Below, one piece after another: positions 54,554-64,000 of a stretch of 64,000 bases of DNA. Under the pieces are notes generated by a model. The model had not been told where the DNA came from, made no database searches, and was given only the letters and a program-made list of their open reading frames with translations. The DNA comes from Hyphomicrobiaceae bacterium. GTDB taxonomy: Bacteria > Pseudomonadota > Alphaproteobacteria > Rhizobiales > Hyphomicrobiaceae. Made by a program: the position numbers and the translations under genes. The number at the start of each line of letters is the position of its first letter. Position 1 is the first letter of the stretch. The stretch is from assembly GCA_030655135.1 (NCBI GenBank), contig JAURWC010000076.1:186001-250000 (forward strand), given 5' to 3'.

Positions 54554-55654
54554 ATGAGCGCGCCGACGCCCCGCCCGGGGATTCTCGACATTGAAATTTA
54601 CGTGCCGGGCGAAAGCAGCGTGCCGGGAGGCGGCAAGCCGATCAAGCTGTCGTCAAACGAGACGCCATTGGGGCCGAGCCCACGGGCAATCGAAGCGTAT
54701 CGTGCGGCGGCCGCCGATCTGGAGCGCTACCCCGACGGGCAAGCTGCCGCACTGCGCAACGCGATCGCCAAGCGCTATGGCCTGGATGCCGGCCGCATTG
54801 TGTGCGGTGCTGGGTCCGACGAGGTGCTGGTGATGCTGGCGCACGCCTACCTTGGACCCGGCGATGAAGGCATTTTCACCGAGCACGGGTTTCTCGTCTA
54901 TCGCATCGCCATCCTGGCCTGCGGGGCGACACCCGTGGTGGCGCCGGAGACGAACTTCACCGCTGACGTGGACGCGATCCTGGCGAAGGTGACCGAGCGT
55001 ACGAAAGTCGTGTTCCTCGCCAACCCGAACAATCCGACCGGCACCTACCTGCCGATTGGCGAGGTGCGGCGCCTGCGGTCGGCGCTGCCGGGCCACGTGC
55101 TGCTGGTGTTGGATGCGGCCTACGCCGAATACGTGCGGCGCAACGATTACGAGGCGGGGCTGGAGCTTGTCGCCACCACCGACAACACGGTGATGACGCG
55201 CACGTTCTCCAAGATCTACGGGCTGGCGGCGCTGCGCATCGGCTGGGCGTATTGCCCGCAAGCGGTGGCCGACGTGCTCAACCGCATTCGCGGGCCGTTC
55301 AACATGTCGTCGGCGTCGATCGCGGCGGGGGCTGCGGCGATGGCCGACGAGCGGCACATCATGCAGGCCGTGCAGCACAACGAGACCTGGTTGCAGCACC
55401 TGACGGACGAAATCGGCAAGCTTGGCTTTACGGTGACGCCGAGCGTCGGCAACTTCTTGCTGATCCATTTTCCCAATGACGCCAAGCGTGGCGCGGTGGC
55501 GTGCGATACGTTCCTCAAGTCGAGGGGCATCATCGTGCGGCGCGTGGCGGGCTACGGTCTGCCGCACTGCCTGCGCGTGACCGTCGGCACGGAAGCGGAG
55601 AATCTGGCGGTTGTGGCGGCACTGGCGGAATTCGTAGGGGCTGCAAAATCATGA
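54554..55654 (+). CDS. hisC: histidinol-phosphate aminotransferase-like enzyme
   Basis: The 366-aa fold-type I aminotransferase has [36 protein letters not shown] and LDAAYAEYV. The PLP lysine K220 sits in [16 protein letters not shown], and [10 protein letters not shown] ends the family pattern. It converts imidazole-acetol phosphate to histidinol phosphate. The 4-nt overlap with tyrA suggests that it may instead, or additionally, serve as an aromatic aminotransferase in tyrosine or phenylalanine synthesis. ATG at 54554 is preferred to the GTG at 54545. Confidence 0.9.
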   Translation: MSAPTPRPGILDIEIYVPGESSVPGGGKPIKLSSNETPLGPSPRAIEAYRAAAADLERYPDGQAAALRNAIAKRYGLDAGRIVCGAGSDEVLVMLAHAYLGPGDEGIFTEHGFLVYRIAILACGATPVVAPETNFTADVDAILAKVTERTKVVFLANPNNPTGTYLPIGEVRRLRSALPGHVLLVLDAAYAEYVRRNDYEAGLELVATTDNTVMTRTFSKIYGLAALRIGWAYCPQAVADVLNRIRGPFNMSSASIAAGAAAMADERHIMQAVQHNETWLQHLTDEIGKLGFTVTPSVGNFLLIHFPNDAKRGAVACDTFLKSRGIIVRRVAGYGLPHCLRVTVGTEAENLAVVAALAEFVGAAKS

Positions 55655-56586
55655 GCGGGCCCCAGCATGAGAACATGTTCGAGAAGATCGCGCTGATCGG
55701 CATCGGCCTCATCGGCTCGTCCATCAGCCATGCGGCACGGCGTGGCAAGTTGGCGAAGTCGATCGCCGGCAGTGCGCGAACGCCCGAGACTGTGGCGACG
55801 GCAAAGCGGCTGGGCATCATCGACGAGGGCTTTGCCACGGCGCACGAGGCGGTGCGCGGCGCGGATCTCGTCATCCTGTGCGTCCCGGTGGGCATGTGCG
55901 GGCCGATCGCGGCAGAGATCGCCGATGTGCTGGAGCCCGGCGCCATCCTCACCGATGTCGGCTCGGTGAAAGCCGCGATCTGCAAAGACGTTGCGCCACA
56001 CGTGCGCAACGGCGTGCACTTCGTCGCCGCGCATCCGGTGGCTGGCACCGAACAGTCCGGCCCGGAGGCAGGGTTCGCGGAGCTGTTCGATAATCGCTGG
56101 TGCATCCTGACCCCGCTGCCGGACGCCGATGCGGCCGCAGTCGAGAAGCTGTCGACGTTCTGGCAGGCGCTCGGCTCCAACGTCGAGATCATGACGCCGG
56201 AGCATCATGACCTGGTGCTGGCCATCACCAGCCACGTGCCGCATCTGATCGCCTACAACATCGTCAACACGGCCACCCACCTGGAGCGGGTGACGGACAA
56301 GGAAGTTATCAAGTTTTCCGCAAGCGGCTTCCGCGATTTCACGCGTATTGCGGCGTCCGATCCGACGATGTGGCGCGACGTGTTTCTTAACAACAAGGAC
56401 GCGGTGCTGGAGATGCTGGGACGGTTTGCTGAGGACCTGGCGGCGCTGCAGAGGGCCATCCGCTTCAGCGACGGTGATGCTTTGTTCAAGACGTTTTCGG
56501 ATGCGCGCCAGGTGCGCCGGGGCATCATCCAGGCCGGGCAGGAAACGGCGGCACCGAACTTCGGGCGGCCTAAGGACTCTAAGTAG
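55651..56586 (+). CDS. tyrA: prephenate/arogenate dehydrogenase
   Basis: The ATG at 55651 overlaps the hisC stop (ATGA) and gives 311 aa. The Rossmann loop GIGLIGSS lies at residues 17-24. [43 protein letters not shown] and the [16 protein letters not shown] helix are diagnostic, with the conserved His and Arg of the dehydrogenase. There is no chorismate mutase or ACT domain. It makes 4-hydroxyphenylpyruvate or tyrosine with NAD(P)+. The open frame extends to 55501 but that part lies inside hisC. Confidence 0.92.
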   Translation: MSGPQHENMFEKIALIGIGLIGSSISHAARRGKLAKSIAGSARTPETVATAKRLGIIDEGFATAHEAVRGADLVILCVPVGMCGPIAAEIADVLEPGAILTDVGSVKAAICKDVAPHVRNGVHFVAAHPVAGTEQSGPEAGFAELFDNRWCILTPLPDADAAAVEKLSTFWQALGSNVEIMTPEHHDLVLAITSHVPHLIAYNIVNTATHLERVTDKEVIKFSASGFRDFTRIAASDPTMWRDVFLNNKDAVLEMLGRFAEDLAALQRAIRFSDGDALFKTFSDARQVRRGIIQAGQETAAPNFGRPKDSK

Positions 56587-56772
56587 CGGCGCTGGATGTC
56601 GCCACTGCGGCCGGTATCGCCGGCCTGACGCCTCCTACTGCTTTTGGGCAGAGCATGTTGGACAAGCGGTCGTCATCGTGACGGTGCGCGGTTTTTGCTG
56701 TTCGCATGCGGGTTGCATGCGTGATCCCTTCGACTAAGCTTTCACGGCCTGCAGCGTGCGGGCTGAAAGGCC

Positions 56773-57546
56773 GTGCCGTCCGTGCTGATGATCACGAAAT
56801 TTTTCTCTCGCCGCAAACGCGCAGCGGATCTGCGGGTGGCTGACGGGGAAACGAACGGAGCGCCGCGCCAGGATCAGGGCACTTGGGTTTTCGCCTACGG
56901 CTCGTTGATGTGGCGGCCGGGCTTTCGCTATGCCGACGCCGTGCGTGCCAGCCTGCACGGCTACCGGCGCGGCTTCTGTATCTATTCTGTGCATTATCGC
57001 GGATCGTTGCGGCGGCCGGGGCTGGTGCTCGGTCTGGAACGGGGCGGGGTGTGCGAGGGTATTGCCTATCGCATTGCGCCGGAGGACGAGGCCGAGGCGC
57101 TGGCCTACATTCGCGCTCGCGAGCAGGTGTCCGGCGTCTATCGCGAGAAGATTGTGCGGTTGTCGCTGGCGGGCGATACGCAGCGGATCGTGACGGCGCT
57201 GACGTTCGTTGCGGAAAAGCGGCATCCGAGTTTTGCGCGAGCATTGCCGGTTGCGCGACAAGCGCGCGTGATCCGCGGCGCATCGGGGAGCTCCGGCACG
57301 AACCTGGACTACTTGATCAATACGCTGATGCATCTCCGCGAACTGGGCATCCGCGACCGGCAGCTGGAGCGGCTGTTGACCGTGGCCGGCGTGTATTTCG
57401 CCAATGGCGAGGCGCTGGAGGGACATCGTGCGCGGGCCAAGCCGTTGGATGCGACGTTGCAATCGCTAAGGCAGCTTCAGATCCCGCGCGGTGCACTTGA
57501 GCAGCGCAACCGGTTTGCCTATCGGGGACGGCTGGCGGGGATCTGA
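56773..57546 (+). CDS. chaC: glutathione-specific gamma-glutamylcyclotransferase (ChaC-like)
   Basis: The 257-aa protein has the ChaC core: VFAYGSLMWRPGF (substrate loop), RGFCIYSVHYRG and RPGLVLGLERGGVCEGIAYRI. The acidic catalytic region is AREQVSGVYREK, and YLINTLMHLRELGIRDRQLE follows. It degrades glutathione to 5-oxoproline and Cys-Gly. The first 40 residues are variable; the start is GTG at 56773 or ATG at 56788. It is convergent with the 143-aa gene. Confidence 0.88.
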   Translation: MPSVLMITKFFSRRKRAADLRVADGETNGAPRQDQGTWVFAYGSLMWRPGFRYADAVRASLHGYRRGFCIYSVHYRGSLRRPGLVLGLERGGVCEGIAYRIAPEDEAEALAYIRAREQVSGVYREKIVRLSLAGDTQRIVTALTFVAEKRHPSFARALPVARQARVIRGASGSSGTNLDYLINTLMHLRELGIRDRQLERLLTVAGVYFANGEALEGHRARAKPLDATLQSLRQLQIPRGALEQRNRFAYRGRLAGI

Positions 57547-57588
57547 CGCTGCTCGTTCACAGCGCGGAAGGCTCAGCGCGAACAACAA

Positions 57589-57611
57589 CGGCAGCACACG
57601 AGGTGCTGCCG
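57589..57611 (-). terminator. possible terminator of the 143-aa gene
   Basis: A 9-bp perfect stem CGGCAGCAC/GTGCTGCCG with an ACGAG loop. On the minus strand it is followed by TTGTTGTT, a weak T-rich tail. It lies 41 nt downstream of the stop at 57653 and between convergent genes. Confidence 0.5.
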
Positions 57612-57652
57612 CTATCGAGACAGGAGAGAGGCTGTCGTAAAGCTTGGTACGC

Positions 57653-58084
57653 CTAGTGGCGCACGTGGGAGCCCGGAACCCCGGTTTCGCCGAGGAGGCC
57701 GGACTTCAAATCGAATTCAATGAGCTTGCCCTGGCGCGGGTTACCCGCAAGCAGATGAACGTGGACCTCGGTTGCGCCCAGGCTAGCGCCCAGCTGGCGG
57801 ATGCGCGCAAGGTTGAGCGACGGCGCGTCTTCCGACACGCGACCAACCGCGAGGGCATGGCAGATGCCAGAGGCATCGCGGCGGACGAGGAGGTAGTTTG
57901 CCGCCGGAACCGCCGGGCAATCGATCAGGCTATAGACCGTGTGGACGTAGCGCTGGCCGGACGCGCCAAGCCAGAAATGGAAGCGTTCCGACGTCGTTGG
58001 CGCAAAGGCAATCGAGACCGGCTCCTGCGGAACTCCAGTGCGCTGCATACGAACTTCAGCCAGATCAATGATGCGAGTAGCCAT
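57653..58084 (-). CDS. conserved-type hypothetical protein
   Basis: This 143-aa soluble protein has a recognisable but unnamed pattern: RFHFWLGASGQRYVHTVYSLIDC, AANYLLVRRDASG and the AEVHVHLLAGNPRQG-like VHLLAGNPRQGKLIEFDLKS. The first half resembles a small alpha/beta fold. It has no signal peptide. Nothing is known to me of its function. It lies 185 nt downstream of nrdJ on the same strand and probably has its own promoter. Confidence 0.65.
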   Translation of the reverse strand: MATRIIDLAEVRMQRTGVPQEPVSIAFAPTTSERFHFWLGASGQRYVHTVYSLIDCPAVPAANYLLVRRDASGICHALAVGRVSEDAPSLNLARIRQLGASLGATEVHVHLLAGNPRQGKLIEFDLKSGLLGETGVPGSHVRH

Positions 58085-58269
58085 CGTGCGATCCCTGTTG
58101 CGGGCGCCTTCGACGAGCGAGGGGGGCCGCTATAGTGTGTTCTGAGGGCAACATGCCAGAATTTTCTAGCAAAAATGTGGCCTCAAGTCAGTCATTCTGC
58201 GGCCGGAGCTGTGGATGACGGACGGGACGCGGGCCGAACAAACGCACAATACGCTTTATTTTCCAAGCT

Positions 58270-60717
58270 TTAGCCGCAGCGGGAGAAGCCACAACTTTGA
58301 CATATCCAGCAGCCTTCGCTGCGAATGAAACTCCGTGACGAGCAGCGCGGGCAGTGCCGGGCCCCAGCCGTGCCGGCGACAGCGCGGCGGGCGAGAGGCG
58401 GATCCTCAGAGGCCGCCGGCGGGCTTTCACCAGGCGACGATGACGGCATTTGACCACCTTCGGCGCCGGCTGGCTGTTCCAGCGAGAACAGGGGTGTTTC
58501 GCGCGCGGAGAGGAAGCCGATGCGGACCATGTGCGCCTCGATCACTTCGCCGATAGCGGCCAGCAAGCTGGGGACGTAGCGGCCTTTGATCCAGCGCCCG
58601 CCCTGCGGGTCGAACACGCCTTTCAGTTCGTCGGCGACGAAGGCGACGTCGCCGCCACGGCGGAAGACGGCGCTGATCATGCGCGTGAGTGCGACAGTCC
58701 ACGCATAGTGTTCGAGATTGCGGGTATTGATGAAGATCTCGAACGGGCAGCGGCGGCCGTCGCGGATGATGTCGTTGATCGTGACGTAGATGGCATGATC
58801 GCTCTCGGGCCACTTGAGCTTGTAGGTGTAGCCTTCGAGAACGGGATCACGCTCCAACGGCTTCGACATGTAGACGACAGCGCCGGTGTCGCGCGGCACG
58901 GCCGCGGGCACCGGAGGCACGAGAGTTGCTGCCAGCGGCGCCGTTTTGGCCGTTGGCACTTCGGCGGCTAGCTGTGGAGAGGTTGTGGCCGACTGCAGGA
59001 CGGCACCCGTGACGTCGTTGGGGCGATACGTCGTGCAGCCTTTGAGACCCTGGGCGTAGGCCTCCAGATAAACGGACTCAAACGCGTCGAAGGTGATTTC
59101 GGCGGGTACGTTGATGGTCTTGGAAATGGAGCTATCGACGTGCGGCTGGATGGCGGCCTGCATGGCAAGATGGTCGGCGGGGCTCAGCATCGCCGCAGTG
59201 ACGAAAGCCTCAGGTAACGGGGCATCCGCGCCGAAGCGCTGACGGAACAGCCGGTGCGCGGCGTCCTCCACGATCTCTTCTCGCGCCGAACCGTCCGGCT
59301 GCAGGACGCGGCGGCGCACGGAGAAATCGAACACGGGTTCGATGCCGCTCGACACGTTGCCGGCTAGCAGAGAGATAGTGCCGGTCGGAGCAATCGACGT
59401 GAGGCAGCCGTTGCGGATGCCGTGACGGGCGATGGCGTCGCGAACGGGCTTGGCGAGGGCGCGCACGTTGGGCCGTTGGCCGAACTGCTCGGCATCGTAG
59501 AGCGGGAAAGCACCCTTCTCGGCGGCGAGTTCGGCGCTGGCTAAGTAAGCCGCGTTCTGGATGGTCGCCATCCACGAGCCGGCGAGCTTGACCGCCTCGG
59601 GCGAGCCGTAGCGGGCGCCGAGCAGGATGAGCGCATCGGCAAGGCCGGTGACGCCGAGGCCGATGCGGCGCTTGGCATGGGCCTCCCGGCGTTGCGGTTC
59701 CAGGGGATATCCAGACACGTCGATGATGTTGTCGAGGAAGCGGATGGCCGTGGCCACGCGCGCCTCGAGCTTCGACGTGTCAAGTAACGCTCCCTGCTCG
59801 AATGGCTTGGTTACGAACTGCGATAGATTGATCGAGCCGAGAAGGCAGGCGCCGTAGGGCGGAAGTGGCTGCTCTCCGCACGGGTTGGTGGCAAAGATCT
59901 CCTCGCAGTAGGCAAGGTTGTTCATACGGTTGACGCGATCGATGAAGATCACGCCCGGCTCGGCGAAATCGTACGTGGCGCGCATGATGCGATGCCAGAG
60001 ATCGCGCGCGGCAACAGTGCGATAGACGACACCGTCGAACAACAGATCCCACGGCGCGTCGGCCTTGACGGCGGCCATGAAGGCATCGGTGGCGAGAACA
60101 GAAAGGTTGAAGTTGCGAAGGCGAGCCGCATCCGACTTCACACTGATGAAGGTTTCGATGTCGGGGTGATCGCACCGCAGGGTGGCCATCATGGCGCCGC
60201 GGCGCGCGCCCGCCGACATGATGGTGCGGCACATGGCGTCCCACACGTCCATGAAGCTGACGGGGCCGGAGGCGTCGGCGCCAATGCTTTTTACCGCTGC
60301 ACCTTTGGGGCGCAGCGTCGAGAAATCGTGGCCGATGCCGCCGCCCTGCTGCATCGTCAGAGCGGCTTCTTTGACGTTGTCGAAGATGGCCGACAAATCG
60401 TCGTCGATGCGCCCCATAACGAAGCAGTTGAAGAGCGTCACCGCGCGGCCGGTGCCAGCGCCCGCCAGAATGCGGCCAGCCGGCAGAAATTCGAAATTCT
60501 GCATCGCTTCGGCGAAAGCTTGCGCGTGGTGAGCGCGCCCCTTCTTGCCGCCACGCTCGACAGCTGCTGCCGCTTCGGCGACGCGGATGAACGTATCCAA
60601 CAGCCGCCGATCGCCGGCTTCGGGCGAACCGGAAACGGCAAAGCGATACTTGCTGCGCCAGATCGCTTCCGAGATCGCGTTGGGAAATTCCGCGCTGATT
60701 TTGCCCGCTGCCGTCAC
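58270..60717 (-). CDS. nrdJ: adenosylcobalamin-dependent ribonucleotide reductase (class II)
   Basis: The GTG at 60717 has GAGG 6 nt upstream and gives 815 aa; the TTG at 60768 is less likely. The RNR barrel has FNCFVMG (first redox Cys), GGGIGHDFSTLRPKGA, NFNLSVLATD and the active-site NPCGEQPLPPYGACLLGSINL (C280). The TSCPD domain is near 650-750. A Pro/Glu/Ser linker and a C-terminal zinc ribbon (CPRCSS...CWICQSCGF) end the chain. It reduces ribonucleoside diphosphates with B12 and needs no oxygen. No cobalamin riboswitch was recognised upstream. Confidence 0.93.
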   Translation of the reverse strand: MTAAGKISAEFPNAISEAIWRSKYRFAVSGSPEAGDRRLLDTFIRVAEAAAAVERGGKKGRAHHAQAFAEAMQNFEFLPAGRILAGAGTGRAVTLFNCFVMGRIDDDLSAIFDNVKEAALTMQQGGGIGHDFSTLRPKGAAVKSIGADASGPVSFMDVWDAMCRTIMSAGARRGAMMATLRCDHPDIETFISVKSDAARLRNFNLSVLATDAFMAAVKADAPWDLLFDGVVYRTVAARDLWHRIMRATYDFAEPGVIFIDRVNRMNNLAYCEEIFATNPCGEQPLPPYGACLLGSINLSQFVTKPFEQGALLDTSKLEARVATAIRFLDNIIDVSGYPLEPQRREAHAKRRIGLGVTGLADALILLGARYGSPEAVKLAGSWMATIQNAAYLASAELAAEKGAFPLYDAEQFGQRPNVRALAKPVRDAIARHGIRNGCLTSIAPTGTISLLAGNVSSGIEPVFDFSVRRRVLQPDGSAREEIVEDAAHRLFRQRFGADAPLPEAFVTAAMLSPADHLAMQAAIQPHVDSSISKTINVPAEITFDAFESVYLEAYAQGLKGCTTYRPNDVTGAVLQSATTSPQLAAEVPTAKTAPLAATLVPPVPAAVPRDTGAVVYMSKPLERDPVLEGYTYKLKWPESDHAIYVTINDIIRDGRRCPFEIFINTRNLEHYAWTVALTRMISAVFRRGGDVAFVADELKGVFDPQGGRWIKGRYVPSLLAAIGEVIEAHMVRIGFLSARETPLFSLEQPAGAEGGQMPSSSPGESPPAASEDPPLARRAVAGTAGARHCPRCSSRSFIRSEGCWICQSCGFSRCG

Positions 60718-60886
60718 TGTGCACCTCTTCAACCCAATATAAGGGCTCAGGCACGGCGCGTCAAACAAATGTTCTTTTTATGTTCTCTTTTTGTGCGAGC
60801 GCTTCAAGGCTTTGGTGAACTCACTTATCCTCCCGCCCTGGTCCCAGCGTTACCTTCATTGCCATCCAATTTGCGGAGCTGGAAGA

Positions 60887-61042
60887 ATGACGATCGACAT
60901 TTCCGAGCGGACTGAAGCACCCGGTGTTTGGACCGTTGAGGCAATAGGCGCGGACGGGGAAATCTATCAAGCGACGTTCGCCGGACCCGACGCTGAAGCC
61001 AGAACGCGGGAGTACGCGGCGTGGAAATATCCGGGTCAGTAG
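60887..61042 (+). CDS. 51-aa hypothetical protein
   Basis: The ATG at 60887, with a GGAAGA site, opens a 51-codon frame: TIDISERTEAPGVWTVEAIG, then GEIYQATFAGPDAEARTREYAAWKYP. It reads as a compact beta-beta-alpha unit, with a terminal helix of the kind seen in very small phage-like or conserved proteins. Its last 7 nt overlap the convergent gene at 61036. A real small protein is plausible but not proven. Confidence 0.5.
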   Translation: MTIDISERTEAPGVWTVEAIGADGEIYQATFAGPDAEARTREYAAWKYPGQ

Positions 61043-61347
61043 GCGACTTCGACATCGATTTGTTTGACGCAACTTTGCGGACGCGAATGGTTCGCCAAGG
61101 TGTGCCAGCCGCCGCTTGTCACTTTAACATCCAGCATCTCGTCGACGGCCATGCAGCGCCACTCGCCGCCGTCTGGCAATTGGCCGCTAGAGGTTTCACC
61201 GGCGAACTGAAGTGACAAGGCTTTCGCTGAGCCGTCCTTGCCTTTGCCGATGACGTGCGTGCACAGGTGGCGTACCAGTCCTTTGTAGGTGCAGGTGATC
61301 GGCTGGCGCTGGATGACCGCCTCGCGGATCAGGGCGTAGTTGGACAT
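61036..61347 (-). CDS. small conserved-type hypothetical protein
   Basis: From the ATG at 61347, with GGAG 8 nt upstream, the product is 103 aa. It has the pattern IREAVIQRQPITCTYKGLVRHLCTHVIGKGKDG, SLQFAGETSSGQLPDGGEWRCMAVD and GWHTLANHSRPQSCVKQIDVEV, a small all-beta domain reminiscent of a WYL-like fold. No function is known. An upstream ATG at 61353 lies too close to the GGAG. Confidence 0.65.
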   Translation of the reverse strand: MSNYALIREAVIQRQPITCTYKGLVRHLCTHVIGKGKDGSAKALSLQFAGETSSGQLPDGGEWRCMAVDEMLDVKVTSGGWHTLANHSRPQSCVKQIDVEVAY

Positions 61348-61407
61348 AGGCATCACTCCGGCAACGGGCAGCAAGCCGGATTTTCTACCTTAGATTGTAA
61401 TTGGTGT

Positions 61408-62157
61408 CTACCGGTTGAGCACCGTGCCTTCCCCGTTCGATTTCGCAAGCCCCTCCGACACCAGCCTGTTGCTGGCGTCTTCCAGGCGCTTTTCAAGTTC
61501 GGCCTTGAAGGTCTTGCGGGGCATGCCGGCGGGGATCGGCTCGAGGAATTCGACGACGATCGTGCCCGGGAAGCGAAGCAGGCTGCGGCGCGGCCAGAAA
61601 AGGCCTGAGTTGAGGGCCAGCGGAATGCAGGGGACGCCGAGGCCTTCGTAGAGAGCGACGTATCCGGGCTTGTAGTCTGGCGGGGCGCCGGGCGTGCGGC
61701 GGGTACCCTCTGGAAAAATCACGACTTGGCGGTCTTGCGCGATGCGGACTTTGCCGGCCTCGACCAGCGCTTTAAGGGCAACCGCGGCACGGTCCCGCTT
61801 GACCAGGATGTGCTCGAATTTCACGCAGAACCAGCCGTAGAACGGGATCCATTTCAGCTCGTCCTTCAGCACGATGGCAGGATCGCGAAACAGCGGCACA
61901 AGGGCAAACGTGTCCCAGGCGGACTGATGTTTGGCGACGATGAGGCAGGCGCCCTGCGGCACGTGCTGATGGCCGCGCACTTCCATGCGGGTGCCGGCGA
62001 TGTGCTTCAGCAGCCAGAGGCTGGCGAGGCCGTGCAGGCGCAGGCCTTCCATGGCCCACCGGCGCGGGGCGAGCAGCAGCCAAAAGCCGAGCAGCAGGAA
62101 AAGCGCCGTCGTGACGTAGAAGGCTGCGGCGAAAAGGTAGGAGCGGACAATGAGCAT
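61408..62157 (-). CDS. plsC: 1-acyl-sn-glycerol-3-phosphate acyltransferase
   Basis: This 249-aa acyltransferase has an N-terminal membrane helix (about 7-31). HX4D is KHQSAWD (H-D pair in place), followed by KDELKWIPFYGWF and the substrate motif FPEGTRR, then the PCIPLALNSG strand. It makes phosphatidic acid from lysophosphatidic acid at the inner membrane. It is a different paralogue from the one at 22232-23116 and is the more canonical of the two. It lies 31 nt after the YdcF-like gene. Confidence 0.92.
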   Translation of the reverse strand: MLIVRSYLFAAAFYVTTALFLLLGFWLLLAPRRWAMEGLRLHGLASLWLLKHIAGTRMEVRGHQHVPQGACLIVAKHQSAWDTFALVPLFRDPAIVLKDELKWIPFYGWFCVKFEHILVKRDRAAVALKALVEAGKVRIAQDRQVVIFPEGTRRTPGAPPDYKPGYVALYEGLGVPCIPLALNSGLFWPRRSLLRFPGTIVVEFLEPIPAGMPRKTFKAELEKRLEDASNRLVSEGLAKSNGEGTVLNR

Positions 62158-62188
62158 GGCGCGTTGATGCCTGCGGCCGGGTCAGGCG

Positions 62189-62842
62189 TCAAATGTTGGC
62201 TTGCGGCTTGCCGGGTGCGGGGGTCTCGGCGATCGAGCTTTCATCCCACGGACCCATGACGCGCGCGGCGGCATAGCGGGCGGCGGCAGGCAGGAACTTC
62301 AGATATTCCGATACGAGAACGCGGGCGGTGCGCGGGCGCAGCCACCAGGCGCCGTCGGTGAAGCCGGGCGGCTGCACGGGATGGGCAATCAGCGTGGTGT
62401 TGGGCAATTCGCGCGCCAGCTCTGCGATCGAGCGGGGCATGTGATAGCTGGATGTCACGACGATCAGCGTGTCAAAGCGCATGGCCTCGGCCCACGACCG
62501 CGTCTCGTTGGCATTGCCGATCGTGTTAAGAGCACTGTAGCCGATGTCGACGCAGCAGTTGAACTGCTTCTCGCCCAGGCCCGAGATGCGAATGAGATCC
62601 TGGCGGCCGGTGTGGCGGTTGACGCCGGAGATCAGCAGGCGGTCGCCGTGGCCTTCGCGCAGAAGGCGCGCGCCTTCGAGGATGCGCGTGTCGCCGCCAG
62701 TGAGGACGACAATGCCATCGGCCTTGACCAATGTCGGGTCTGGCGTGCGCATGACGATGACGGCAAACGCGACAAAGCCCAGCGCGCCCGCTGCTGCGAT
62801 GGCACTGAGCGAAATCGTCATGGCTCGCATCAATCTGGGCAT
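62189..62842 (-). CDS. YdcF/ElyC family (DUF218) protein
   Basis: The 217-aa protein has one N-terminal membrane helix (about 10-30). The DUF218 domain contains VVLTGGDTRILEGARLLREGHGDRLLISG, then SALNTIGNANETRSWAE and LIVVTSSYHMPRSIAELAREL. The Asn/Glu/Ser/His pattern is typical of YdcF/ElyC. Members are envelope proteins linked to envelope or undecaprenyl-phosphate homeostasis. It precedes plsC on the same strand, an order shared with other alphaproteobacteria (usually after ftsE-ftsX, which would be outside the window). Confidence 0.87.
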   Translation of the reverse strand: MPRLMRAMTISLSAIAAAGALGFVAFAVIVMRTPDPTLVKADGIVVLTGGDTRILEGARLLREGHGDRLLISGVNRHTGRQDLIRISGLGEKQFNCCVDIGYSALNTIGNANETRSWAEAMRFDTLIVVTSSYHMPRSIAELARELPNTTLIAHPVQPPGFTDGAWWLRPRTARVLVSEYLKFLPAAARYAAARVMGPWDESSIAETPAPGKPQANI

Positions 62843-63020
62843 GGTCGTGTCGATAGAATCCGCAGCCGCCGTGCGCGCCTGGCAGGCGCCTGGAACGTCA
62901 ATAGACTAAACGATTTGGGGCGCGTTGTGACAGGGATTTGCGATCCAACTGGCGATCGTTGCGGCGGCGGGCAAGCTATCCACAACGGGACGCTCGAGCC
63001 TGCCCGACACGCCCAGCGGC

Positions 63021-64000
63021 TCAGCCGCCCGTGACGCTCATATGGCGGCCCACGGAGGGTTTCGACGTGCGGCGGTCGATGATGAAGTCATGCCCCTTCG
63101 GTTTGGCGGCGATGGCCTGATCGATTGCTTGCTGCAGCAGCTCGTCCGTCACGCCCGCGCGCAACGGTTCACGCAAGTCCGCCTTATCGTCCTGGCCGAG
63201 GCACATATAGAGCGTACCGGTACAGGTGAGACGCACACGGTTGCAGCTTTCGCAGAAATTGTGCGTCATCGGCGTGATAAAACCGAGGCGGCCGCCGGTT
63301 TCCCTGACCGTGACGTAACGCGCCGGACCGCCCGTGCGGTAGGGGCTGTCTTCGAGTGTGAAGGTGTTCATAAGCCGGGCGCGGACGATCGACAGCGGCA
63401 GATACTGATCGGCGCGGTTCTCGCCGATGTCGCCCATGGGCATCGCTTCGATGAAGGTGATGTCGGCGCCGCGGTCGTGGGCGAAGCGGACGAGTGTTTC
63501 GATCTCATCCTCGTTGACGCCCTTCAAGGCGACCGCATTAAGCTTGACCTTGAGGCCGGCTTTCGCAGCAGCGTCTAAACCCTGCATGACGACCTTGAGA
63601 TCACCCCAGCGCGTGATGGTGCGGAACTTCTGCTCGTCGAGGCTGTCGATCGAGACGTTGACGCGGCGCACCCCGCAAGCGGCAAGGTCAGCGGCGTACT
63701 TGCCGAGCTGGCTGCCGTTGGTGGTCAGCGTCAATTCTTCGAGGTGCCCGCTGTCGAGATGACGCGATAGCGACTTGAACAGCCACATGATGTTGCGGCG
63801 GACCAGCGGCTCGCCGCCGGTGATGCGTAGCTTGCGCACGCCGCGGTCGACGAAGGCGGAGCAGACGCGATCGAGTTCTTCCAGCGTGAGCAGATCGCGC
63901 TTGGGCAGAAACGTCATGTGCTCGGACATGCAATACACGCAGCGGAAGTCGCAACGGTCAGTGACGGACACGCGCAGGTAGCTGATGTGGCGGCCGAACG
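63021..64000 (-). CDS. moaA: GTP 3',8-cyclase MoaA, 5' end outside the window
   Basis: The radical-SAM enzyme makes the first molybdopterin precursor from GTP. The visible part starts with [16 protein letters not shown], so the frame runs to the window end and the N-terminus is missing. The SAM cluster motif is [31 protein letters not shown] and VNVSIDSL follow. The C-terminal Fe-S ligands are in [13 protein letters not shown], and the usual GG terminus ends the chain (SVTGG). Partial because of the window edge, not a broken gene. Confidence 0.93.
   Translation of the reverse strand, partial: FGRHISYLRVSVTDRCDFRCVYCMSEHMTFLPKRDLLTLEELDRVCSAFVDRGVRKLRITGGEPLVRRNIMWLFKSLSRHLDSGHLEELTLTTNGSQLGKYAADLAACGVRRVNVSIDSLDEQKFRTITRWGDLKVVMQGLDAAAKAGLKVKLNAVALKGVNEDEIETLVRFAHDRGADITFIEAMPMGDIGENRADQYLPLSIVRARLMNTFTLEDSPYRTGGPARYVTVRETGGRLGFITPMTHNFCESCNRVRLTCTGTLYMCLGQDDKADLREPLRAGVTDELLQQAIDQAIAAKPKGHDFIIDRRTSKPSVGRHMSVTGG

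Noticed and set aside
60718-60890. Cobalamin riboswitch before nrdJ
   Set aside because: The gap is short and none of the conserved B12-box or paired elements could be found.

Overview
The window is GC-rich chromosomal DNA with the gene content and order of an alphaproteobacterium of the order Hyphomicrobiales, probably a Hyphomicrobium-like member of the Hyphomicrobiaceae. The assignment rests on the tsaB-rimI-fur/mur-plsC-miaB-phoH-ybeY-corC-lnt order, an ActR/ActS (RegA/RegB) pair with a divergent senC, a PhaR-regulated polyhydroxybutyrate locus, metX-metW, mmcB and an adenosylcobalamin-dependent ribonucleotide reductase. The genus is inference. No transposase, integrase, phage gene or cas gene was seen, so this is mostly core genome carrying several families of small palindromic repeats.

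Region by region. 0-4.5 kb: exported proteins (PRC-barrel, CreA, a repeat-containing 95-aa protein) and a bifunctional penicillin-binding protein. 4.8-9.6 kb: a two-gene unit, a two-wHTH protein and a 1130-aa double ATPase (AAA plus HerA/FtsK-like), with four tandem 44-nt palindromes between them. 10-15.4 kb: CAP-domain lipoprotein, phaB, phaA, divergent phaR, an EAL protein, a small membrane protein and rpmF. 15.6-25 kb: the lnt...tsaB run, read on the minus strand; lnt carries two in-frame copies of a REPIN-like element. 25.5-35 kb: PhoR-like kinase, PPK2, GST, two related membrane proteins, LysR and a divergent SMR exporter, metY, enoyl-CoA hydratase and mutM. 35.2-38.4 kb: an overlapping pair, a tandem Usp-like protein and a Lon-like protein that has lost its Walker A lysine and both protease catalytic residues. 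38.5-44.8 kb: mmcB, actR, actS, senC, intracellular PHB depolymerase and a SprT/YgjP-like metallopeptidase. 45-52.5 kb: tRNA-Leu(CAA), LysE exporter, VOC protein, DD-carboxypeptidase, NYN/LOTUS protein, cupin, gloB and a methyltransferase. 52.5-64 kb: metX-metW, hisC-tyrA, chaC, class II RNR, plsC, a YdcF-like protein and the 3' part of moaA, which runs off the end.

Working together: PhaA and PhaB make (R)-3-hydroxybutyryl-CoA for PHB, PhaR is the granule/promoter sensor and PhaZ at 42.4 kb mobilises the polymer. PhoR-like kinase and PPK2 link phosphate and polyphosphate. ActS/ActR and SenC form a redox-respiration module. Penicillin-binding protein, DD-carboxypeptidase, Lnt and two PlsC proteins serve the envelope. 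The items most worth a second look are the Lon-like pseudoenzyme operon, the double-ATPase/wHTH pair and the REPIN insertion inside lnt.
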